Origin: Ceratopteris richardii
Lineage: Eukaryota > Streptophyta > Polypodiopsida > Polypodiales > Pteridaceae
DNA: 64,000 bases
NCBI GenBank assembly: GCA_020310875.1
Contig: CM035416.1
Location: 78,187,531-78,251,530 of the forward strand
Direction: 5' to 3'
Part shown: positions 56,561 through 64,000 of the stretch, piece by piece
How positions within the stretch are numbered: the stretch's first letter is position 1
Layout: each line of letters begins with the position of its first letter
Position numbers and translations under genes: made by a program
Notes under the pieces: model-generated
Databases searched by the model: none
The model's input: only the letters and a program-made list of their open reading frames with translations
What the model was told of the DNA's origin: nothing

Positions 56561-57485
56561 CTATGAGACAGCAAACTAACTATCTGGCTGAGTAATGCAT
56601 AAGTAAATCAAGCATCCAACAGCCTGCTGATAGACAACAGCATCAAATGCATCTCCAGCATCATGAACACTCAATCATAAACTTGTCTCCATAGGAGTGG
56701 CAATAGTTTTACAATCTTCAAGGCCAAAATGCTATAATAATGTGTCAATATATTTCGTTTGACACAAAGCTATTCTGCCATCAACTTGCATAAATTGAAT
56801 GCCCAAATAAAGATGCAAATGCCCCAAATATGACATCTCAAATGAGGCATGCAGATCAGCCTTAAAATCATCAATATTCTTCTCATGAGGACCAATGAGC
56901 AGCATGTCATCAGCATACACAACAATGATCAGAAACACTTAGCATGCTTAACATATAAGGTGCTCTCTGTTGAACTGTTCTCAAAACCATGTGCAATCAG
57001 GTAGGCATCTATTTTTCATACCAAGCACGTGGTGTTTGTTCCAACCCATATAATGCCTTTTTTAACCTGCACACCTAGTTTTCATGCCCTTTCTACACAA
57101 AGCCACGAGGTTAAAAAAAATACACTTCTTCATGCAAGTCACCATTCAAAAATATAGTTTTAATGTCCAATTGATGTGCATTCCAGCCATGATGAGCTGC
57201 AAGTGCACAGATGCTACCAACAATAGTCATTCAGCATGTAGAAGCAAAGGTCTCAACAAAATCAATGCCTCTTTCCTATGCGTAACCCTTTGCAACAAGC
57301 CTAGCCTTATACATGTCAATTGTTCCATCACGCTTACGCTTCAGCTTGTATACCCACTTGGTGCCAATGGCCTTCTTGCTAGAAGGCAAGTCATATAAAG
57401 ACCAAGGATCATTTTTCATGATAGCATCATATTCCGATTGCATATCAACCATCCAATTTTGAGAATTTTGTGCTTCATCAAACAA
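56561..57485 (-). pseudogene. copia-7 reverse transcriptase
   Basis: The start NWMVDMQSEYDAIMKNDPWS and GTKWVYKLKRKRDGTIDMYK are intact (57485-57276). The middle (57270-56940) is full of stops. The catalytic part (56938-56732) reads VVYADDMLLIGPHEKNI (YADD) and YLGHLHLYLGIQFMQVDG. Confidence 0.85.
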
Positions 57486-57720
57486 AACAGGTTCAAAATG
57501 ATCTTACCAACTCCTACAATAGGATAAGAGGAGTTGTTGGTGCATGTGACAGTATTCCCTATAGAGGCATGCTCGAGTGAAGTGAAGAAACTACACTGTG
57601 AGGTAATATGTTTGGTTGCCCATAATATGTTTGGTTGCCCAACTATCAAAGTACCAAACATCTGATTCTACTACACATATACACTGTTCAAGAGAAGATG
57701 GGTCAAAACTACATACAGTA
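57486..57720 (-). pseudogene. copia-7 protease, fused to RT
   Basis: The minus strand reads DVWYFDSWATKHI (the DSGA active site reads DSWA) then, after a small duplication around 57603-57645, TSQCSFFTSLEHASIGNTV and VGKIIL, joined directly to NLFCLMKHKILKIGW in RT. The integrase and pre-integrase domains, about 1.6 kb in copia-8-like layout, are missing at about 57490. Confidence 0.85.
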
Positions 57721-58725
57721 GTAAATGCCCATTTTTCATTATGCACTAGATTAGCATACTCTATTTTCAGTGTAGAGGCCTCTACAGCAACCATTAGAAC
57801 CTCTTTTTTCTTTGCCTCTTTTGCAACCAGTTTTGGACAATTCTTTATAGCATAATCATTTGCTTTAAAATACTTACAAAACAATTTTGGCTTTTCTATT
57901 TTCTTGTCGTCTCTATCATCCTTCTTTGATTGTGCAGAATTAGCAGATTTCTGCATACTAATAGATCTCCATTTACCTTTGCCCTTCTGACTAGCCAAGA
58001 AAGCTTGATCTGCAACACGCATAATGGAGCTATTCTTCCTACACTGATCTTCCTACAACATACCAAATACTAACTCCTCAAATGTTAAGGCATTTGTATT
58101 GCCTTTCATCATCAAATGAAGAGTGGAAGTAAAACTCTGATATGAATCGGGAAGACCATTTAGAACAGTTTGCACAAGTGAACTGTCAGGCAAGACTTCA
58201 TCAGCAAAAATCAATTGTTCCTTCAAATCTTTGATCTTTTTTAGAAAACTGTCCGTGGAATCTCCTTCATTCATGCTCACTCTCCAACTGTTTTTGGAGG
58301 TAAGCAACACGAGCCTCATTCCTTCACTGGTATAAAGTGGTAAGTGTATCCCAAGCATCCTTAGCTCTTTTGCAAGAGAGAATGTGAGGAATAATGGCAC
58401 ATTTGACAGACAAGGCTATCAATGCATGTGCCTGAACATCTTTGCCACCCCAGTGAATTTTGTCTAGAGTAGGTGCAGCAAAAACGGTAACACAAACAAG
58501 AATCTGTAGAATATCACCATCTTTGATGCCATCTGCATTAGCTTCAATACCTGTATTTGTAGGTGTAATAGAATGTTTTTCAACATCCTACACAATATTC
58601 CATAGTACTTTTGTGACCAATACATGACGCATCATATAAGCCCATAGTTGGATAATTGCTAATGTCCAACTTATCCTCAATAGCCAACATACGGAATACA
58701 TCACTACTTTCAACCATGGCCACTG
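57721..58725 (-). pseudogene. gag: copia-7 Gag
   Basis: The minus strand begins in AMVESSDVFRMLAIED-like sequence near 58720, continues YMMRHVLVTKVLWNIV, then SMNEGDSTDSFLKKIKDLKE and LNGLPDSYQSFTSTLHLMMK, and ends with KGKGKWRSISMQK and a zinc knuckle CKYFKANDYAIKNC (one Cys and the His lost). Two open stretches of 115 and 143 codons remain. Confidence 0.85.
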
Positions 58726-59053
58726 ACTAAAATACCTTGATGCAAAAAATTGGATGTATCTCAAAAAGTTGAAATGAACTACCCCATTGAGTTTTGCTAA
58801 ACTTGTAGCAGACTTCGAGATGATTATATTGGCGAACCAAAACTTGTATCTATCTTTGGCATGAAAAGACAAAATGGCCTACACAAGCACTGCGTTAGTG
58901 TATTTGGAGGCCGAAATGAGCTCAGATCACGATTTTGGCACCATGAAACGAAGCCATTTTGATCTCCTAATCATCCTTAGTATGCTCACCAAATTTTGTA
59001 CGATTTTGAGATTGACCCAAGGGGTGTCGACGATGCCCTAGATGAAGTGGCAA

Positions 59054-59069
59054 CTTGCTCTGATACCAA
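59054..59069 (-). promoter_or_regulatory. copia-7 primer-binding site
   Basis: The minus strand reads TTGGTATCAGAGCAAG; the first 13 bases match the initiator tRNA-Met complement. Confidence 0.92.
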
Positions 59070-59070
59070 T

Positions 59071-59302
59071 TGTTGGAGTTCGAGGTCTATGGAAGCATGC
59101 AAATAGCACAAGGAAGAAGAAGAATCTTGGAGCACACCACACAATACTCAATGTATTACCACTAGAATGTACAAAGATAAGTAACCCATCAGGGCAATAG
59201 GTGTATATTCATGCCGGGGAAAAAAAAACCTCTTAAAGAGGGAAAAAAATGCCCCGACAGTCCTAGTGTGTTCACACACATCACTACCTAAGTATATCAA
59301 CA
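59071..59302 (-). repeat. copia-7 5' LTR
   Basis: 232 bp, TGTTGGAG to TATCAACA. It stands head to head with the copia-6 LTR, 22 bp away. Confidence 0.93.
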
Positions 59303-59311
59303 CGCATGACT

Positions 59312-59553
59312 CCCAGGGGGGATTTGTTGATATATTTTGGTAGTGATGTGTGTGAACACACTAGGACATTCGGGGCACTTTTGTCCCTCGTTAGGAGGTT
59401 TTTTTCCCTGGGCTTGTATATACGCTTATAACCCTAACGGGTCACTTATCTTTGTACATTCTCTTGGTAAGCATTCAGTATTGTTTGTTGTGCTCCAAGC
59501 TTCTTCTTCTTCGTTGTGTTTTTTGTGTGCTTTTGCATATCTCAAACTCCAAT
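59312..59553 (+). repeat. copia-6 polypurine tract and 3' LTR
   Basis: The tract CCCAGGGGGGATT (59312-59324) is followed by the LTR 59325-59553, TGTTGATATATTTTGG to CAAACTCCAATA. Confidence 0.92.
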
Positions 59554-61032
59554 AGAGCTCACCCATCTCTGACTCTAGTCCTTACTCTAGCCTGCTCAAG
59601 GCTACTACTCCAAGGAAAGTAAATGCAAGGAAAGTTTTTGCAAGCTTGGCAATGTAAAAAGATATCCTTGGAGGAGCTAAAATTGGTTGGCGATCAATGC
59701 CAAAAATAGCCCACTCCTCCTTCAATCTTGTTAGATTTGGCATGTATGACAATAAATCCTTGGATTCACCAAGCGCATTCCACCTAGCCTCTAAATCTTA
59801 TATAAGAAGAGGCTTGACACTCATTTTGGGCTATCATTTCTAAGTGGCCTTTGTTCTAGTTGTTCTCTCTATCTAGCTATTTTGTGGCTACCCTCTGCAC
59901 TTTATTGCAACTTTCTTCACCATGTGTGAAGGCCATCCTATGGTGACTATATTAGCTTTTATGTTGTGTGAAAGATAGCATGATAGGGTGATTGGGTAAG
60001 TGTTGGCTATTCTATCACAGTTGGAGTCTATTGCATTTCACGTATAAAGAGTACTTTATTGTAGATTTTTTGTGTAGACAAGTTCTAGTAGTTAGAGTGG
60101 CTGGTACATTTTGTAATGCTCATTTGGATTATTTTTACTTACTAAAATCATTATGAGTCTAGGAGTTGAGTTTTTGCATTTGTGTTCTTGTATATTTCTC
60201 ATTGTTGTGGCTTCACTGTTTCATTGCTAAGTTGTATACTTGCACACAAACATGTCACAGGGTATACTTCCCTAAGGAAAAACTCCCTCAAATTAGAAGG
60301 AATACGTGAACTATAATCCCAATTGCCTCTTCTATACTCACTTACATCAAGCTCACACGACTCATATCACCCTGCTGCATGGGATCTCCACTAGGGTTAT
60401 GCAATTTACAAGTCCCTATGTAAAGGTGCTTCCCCAATCCATCATGGGATTTCCCACCTTTTATTGAGGGTAGTCCTTCTTTGAGAACACATTGGATCAT
60501 ACCAGGAAGGACCTGCTAGGACAATGAGAAGCACACAGAACTTGTCTCTCAAGGGAATGATGCCATGACAAACAATATCTTTATAAATCTTGTTGATTTG
60601 CTATAATTGGCATAACTATGTATTTGGGATTGCTCTTTGTCCACTTTCTTTTCTCTTGAGCTTCTCCACTAACTTTTGCTCTTTCTCGAGTCTTTTGCTC
60701 CTTCTTCTTTGGAGAGATAGGTTGTCTTGGGTATCTAGGTTTTGATCTCTCCTCATCTGTCAATTTCCAATATTCTTTTTATTTCCTATCTATGTAGTTC
60801 ATTGAAAGATCATTCTTAAGATCCTTCATTTCTTTGACAATATAGAACCTGGTCTTGAAGCATTTGGAGATCCATAGGCCCAACGAGTTAGGTTTGTTTC
60901 AATGGCAAGGTAGACTTCTACGAGCTTGGCATAAATAGGAACTCTATCCAAACAAGTAATATATTTAGGATGCATTTTGCACAAGGAGTTTTGATTAACC
61001 CCTCTACATTGTCCTAGTTCTTAGTCTAAGGT
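59554..61032. other. No gene recognised; promoter-like box and a short ORF
   Basis: About 1.5 kb without retrotransposon domains that I can name. CTTATATAAGAAGAGG at about 59797 looks like a TATA box. A minus-strand 60-codon basic ORF (60763-60581, with RQPISPKKKEQKTRERAK) is preceded by in-frame traces (EVYLAIETNL, AYGSPNASRPGSIL) and may be a Gag-like or host fragment. This could be an unrecognised LTR element or true intergenic DNA. Confidence 0.45.
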
Positions 61033-61061
61033 AAGAAATAAAGAAAGAAAGAAAGAAAGAT
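61033..61061. repeat. (GAAA)n microsatellite
   Basis: GAAATAAAGAAAGAAAGAAA and two further GAAA units directly before the copia-8 LTR. Confidence 0.9.
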
Positions 61062-61064
61062 AGG

Positions 61065-61294
61065 TGTTGATATATTTAGGTAGTGATGTGTCTGAACACA
61101 CTAGGACCGTCGGGGCACTTTTTTCCCTCTTTAAGAGGTTTTTTTCTCGAGCTTGTATATACGCCTATTACCCTAATGGGCTACTTATCTTTTGTACATT
61201 CTCTAGTAATACATTCAGTATTGTGTGTTATCCTCCAAGCTTCTTCTCCTTCCTTGTGCTGTTCGCGTGCTTCCGCAAACGTCTATCTCCAACA
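61065..61294 (+). repeat. copia-8 5' LTR
   Basis: 230 bp, TGTTGATATATTTAGG to ATCTCCAACA, nearly identical to the copia-5 LTR. TATATAC near 61158 is a likely promoter element. Confidence 0.94.
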
Positions 61295-61295
61295 A

Positions 61296-61311
61296 TTGGT
61301 ATCAGAGTAGG
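61296..61311 (+). promoter_or_regulatory. copia-8 primer-binding site
   Basis: TTGGTATCAGAGTAGG; TGGTATCAGAG matches the initiator tRNA-Met complement. Confidence 0.9.
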
Positions 61312-61649
61312 TCTTCGCTTCATCTAGGGTGCCGTCGACACTCCTCCTGTTGCAGTCTTAGAATCACATGAATTTTGGTGAACATGCTCCGCATGTTTTC
61401 AAGATCAAAATGACTTCACTCTGTAGTGCCAAAATCGCGATCTGAGCTCATTTCGGCCTCTGAACGCACTATCATAGCACTTGTGCAAGCTATTTTGTCT
61501 TTTGTTGCCAAAGGTATATACTAGTTTCTGTTTGCCAGTATAAGCGTCTCGAAGTCTGCTACAGGTCTAGTGGAATTTGTCTAGGAAGTTCTGATCAACT
61601 TTTTGAGATACAATTAATTTTTTGCATCAAGGTATTTTAGTCATCGGCC

Positions 61650-62345
61650 ATGGCTGAAAGCAGTCATGTATTCCATATGTTGGCTATTGAGGATAAGTTG
61701 GATGGTACCAACCACGCGTTATGGGCTTATATGATGTGACATGTGTTGGTTGCAAAAGGATAGTGGAACATTGTGCAAGGTGTCAAAAAACATCCTATCA
61801 CACCTGCAATTGTTACAATTGTAGGTACTGAAGTTGATGCAGAAGGTGTCGAAGATGATGATATTCTACATATTCTTGTTTGTGCTGCAGTTTCTATTGC
61901 ACCTACTACAGAGCACATTTGCTTGGATGTCAGAGATGCCCAGGCACATGCATTGATAGCTTTGTCTGTCAAACGTGCCATTATTCCTCACATTCGCTCT
62001 TGTAGAACAGCTAAGGATGCTTGAGATACACTTACCACATTGTACCAAGGTAGGAATGAGCCTCGTGTTGCTTACCTCCGAAAACAGTTGGAGGGTGAGC
62101 ACATGAATGAGGGTGATTCTATGGACAGTTTCCTAACAAAGATCAAAGACTTGAAGGAACAGTTGATTTCTGCTGATGAGGTTATACCAGATAGCTCACT
62201 TATGCAGACCGTTTTGAATGGTCTTCCTGATTCATATCAGAGTTTTGCTTCTACTCTTCGATTGATGATGAAAGGAAATCCAAATGCCTTGTCATTTGAG
62301 GAGTTAGTCTCTGTTCTGTTGCAGGAAGATCAGTCGAGGTAGAAC
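61650..62345 (+). pseudogene. gag: copia-8 Gag
   Basis: The ATG at 61650 sits in GGCCATGG, as in the other copies. MAESSHVFHMLAIEDKLDGT, LWAYMM, VQGVKKHPITPA, RKQLEGEHMNEGDSMDSFLT and LNGLPDSYQSFASTLRLMMK follow in one frame. Stops are at 61737 (TGA; copia-7 has Arg CGT, copia-2 has His), 61761 (TAG), 62022 (TGA for Trp) and 62340 (TAG). Confidence 0.88.
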
Positions 62346-63122
62346 AGGTCCATTATGTGTGTTGCAAATCAAGATTTCCTGGCTAGTCAGAAGGGCAAAG
62401 GAAAATGGAGCTCTTCTACTAGTAAGCAGAAATTTGCTAATGCTGCACAATCGAAGAGGGAAGACAAAGATGAAAAGAAATCAGAAAAGCAGAAATTGTT
62501 TTGCAAGTACTGTAAAGGAAATGATCATATCATAAAGAACTGTCCAAAACTGGCTACTAAAGAGGCAAAGAAGAAAGAGGCTGGAATGGTTGTTGCAGAG
62601 GCCTCTACACCAAAAATAGAGTTTGCTAATCTTGTGCAGGAAGAAGAATGGGCGTTTACTACTGTTTGTAGTTTTGACCCATCTTCTCATGAGGAGTGCA
62701 TGTCTGCAATAGACTCGGATGTTTGGTACTTTGACAGTGGGGCGACCAAACATATTACCTCGCAACACAGTTTTTTCTCTTCACTCGAGCCTACCCCTAC
62801 AGGGAATACTGTTACATGCACCAACAACTCCTCTTATCCTGTTATGGGAGTTGGTAAGATCATTTTAACTACTACTGATGGTAGTTCTTTCACTTTGTCA
62901 GATGCTTTGTTTGTGCCAGGGATCAAGAAAAATCTGTTATTAGTTTTTGCATTAGCCAAGATTGGCTTGGTTGTGAAATTTGTTGATGATAGGTGTATAG
63001 TTCATGATCTATCAAATGGCGATGTGATTATTGCTTCTGGGATTTTATGTCATGGGTTGTATAAGCTCATAGACTATGAAAGATCTGTAAATGATTCGGC
63101 ATGTGCAGTACATGATTCTTAG
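62346..63122 (+). pseudogene. copia-8 zinc knuckle and protease
   Basis: An open stretch of 255 codons from 62355. KGKGKWSSSTSKQK, a normal zinc knuckle CKYCKGNDHIIKNC (CX2CX4HX4C), then the protease WYFDSGATKHITSQ (DSGA), NNSSYPVMGVGKIILTTTDG, TLSDALFVPGIKKNLL and VIIASGILCHGLYKL. It ends at TAG 63120, where copia-2 has CAG. Confidence 0.9.
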
Positions 63123-64000
63123 GCTATGTCAGATGCAAAGCTTTGGCATGCATGCTTTGGTCATCTAAATTTTGCTAGTTTGCTACGCCTGTAGAAATCT
63201 GAAATGGTGTCCTCTTTGCCCAAACTTGAGGCACCTAGAAAACATGTTTGTGAAGGCTGTATTTTGGGCAAAATGCAGCATTCATCCTTTCCAAAAGATG
63301 GTTCAGTTCGGGCTTCTCAGAAATTGAAGCTTGTACATAGTGACGTCTGTGGTCCTATGCAGACACCTTCTTTTGGAAACTATCTTTACTTTGTGAGTTT
63401 CATCGATGATATTTCCAAGCATGCATAGGTATATCCATTGAAGGCAAAGTCCGAAGTGTTCATGTGCTTCAAACAGTTTTTGGTTTTGGCTGAAAATTTG
63501 TAAGCATGTAAAATGGGCACCCTCCGTTCTGATCGAGGGGGGGAATATATGTCTTCTGATTTTTATGCATTTTTGGTTGAACGTGGGATAAAACACCAAT
63601 GTACAATGCCATATACACCCCAATAGAATGCAGTTGTTGAACGAAAGAATAGGTCACTCATGGAGATGGCTAGGTGTATGGTCAAGAGTCAGGCTTTACC
63701 ACATAGTTTCTGTCTTGAGGCTATCATGTGTGCAGCATATGTACTTAACAGGTGTCCCACTAAAGCGCTGCAGTCTATCACTCCATATGAGGCTTGGCAT
63801 GATCACAAGCCATCTATTGCTCATCTACATGTTTTTGGTTGTTTGGCATATGCATTAGTGCCTGAACAACATCGCAAAAAATTGGATGATAAAGTAGTAA
63901 AATGTATTTTTGTTGGGTACAGTTTTGAAAGTAAAGGCTATCGTCTGTATCATCCACAGACTAAACACATTTTGGTTAGCTGTGATGTTGTTTTTGTGGA
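63123..64000 (+). pseudogene. copia-8 pre-integrase and integrase
   Basis: Zinc module LWHACFGHLNFASL with HVCEGCILGKMQHS, then integrase FIDDISKHA (Asp), LRSDRGGEYMSSDF (Asp) and NAVVERKNRSLMEM (Glu); the D, D, E set is present. CAAYVLNRCPTKALQSITPY and HLHVFGCLAYALVPE follow, to KHILVSCDVVFVE at the window edge. Stops at 63192 (CAG to TAG), 63426 (TGG to TAG), 63501 (TAA) and 63624 (CAG to TAG). Confidence 0.9.

Larger units (their letters stand above)
55657..59302 (-). mobile_element. copia-7, both LTRs, integrase deleted
   Basis: A 3.65-kb minus-strand element, LTRs at 55657-55887 and 59071-59302, with polypurine tract, primer site and a near-perfect 5-bp target duplication. The internal order is gag, protease, RT, RNase H, with no integrase. 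By eye the LTRs differ at about 29 of 231 positions (about 12%). Confidence 0.9.
53681..59553 (+). mobile_element. copia-6, protease to 3' LTR, split by copia-7
   Basis: The plus-strand order is end of protease, pre-integrase, integrase, RT start, gap, RNase H end, then after the copia-7 insertion (55657-59302) the polypurine tract and 3' LTR (59325-59553). The target site in copia-6 reads CACAT on the left and CGCAT on the right of copia-7, a 5-bp duplication with one change. Confidence 0.87.
61065..64000 (+). mobile_element. copia-8, best preserved copia, runs off right edge
   Basis: 5' LTR, primer site, leader, gag, protease and integrase in one frame. RT onwards lies beyond the window. 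The frame from 61650 to the right edge has nine stop codons and no frameshift. Confidence 0.92.

Overview
This window is repeat-rich plant nuclear DNA: a pile of nested, rearranged LTR retrotransposons with no intact host gene that I can recognise. The plant origin rests on the primer-binding sites (a near-perfect complement of the 3' end of tRNA-Asp in one Ty3 family, and of initiator tRNA-Met in the copia family), plant-type LTR TATA boxes and plant-like Gag/Pol. I cannot name the species. The old, decayed copies, many broken at domain boundaries, suggest a large genome that removes such sequence slowly.

Three families dominate. (1) Family P is Ty3-like: tRNA-Asp primer site, an LTR of about 0.6 kb, a long leader carrying palindromic or tandem arrays, and a Gag starting MNLRSG with three unusual CX2CX3HX4C zinc knuckles. 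Copies are P1 (minus, 1-4880, runs off the left edge, gag fully open for 860 codons), P2 (minus, about 18723-22340), P3 (minus, 26970-36866, most complete gene order), P4 (plus, 36867-46550) and P5 (plus, 46551-53680, gag and protease but no RT, RNase H or integrase). (2) Family B is Ty3-like with about 510-bp LTRs: B1 (minus, 10007-14852, both LTRs and a 4-bp target duplication, RT deleted) and a Gag fossil B2 (24547-26135). (3) One copia family has an LTR of about 230 bp (TGTTG...CAACA). Eight copies and nine LTRs are present: copia-1 (4980-5593, minus), copia-2 (9531-17090, minus, split by B1), copia-3 (17091-18722, plus), copia-4 (22341-24546, minus), copia-5 (41593-42950, plus, inside P4), copia-6 (53681-59553, plus, split by copia-7), copia-7 (55657-59302, minus) and copia-8 (61065 to past 64000, plus).

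Nesting gives a relative history. B1 entered copia-2; copia-5 entered P4; copia-7 entered copia-6, leaving two LTRs head to head. By eye the B1 LTRs differ at about 7-8% of sites and the copia-7 LTRs at about 12%, so these are old insertions. Almost every copia copy, B1 and P5 has lost a block of pol, while in P1 gag (and in copia-8, apart from stop codons) the frame is kept. Many stop codons that break Gag and Pol are CAG to TAG, with some TGG or CGA to TGA, the pattern expected from deamination of methylated cytosine in CHG and CG contexts.

The features most worth following up are the leader arrays of family P (17 palindromic ATCGCGAT-core units in P1; about 20 GGTATCGTATCGTG units with variable spacers in P4 and P5), the tandem duplication of the integrase zinc-binding module with identical geometry, the gag-protease-only P5 with a different protease from P4, and a downstream reading frame with repeated WxPK motifs.
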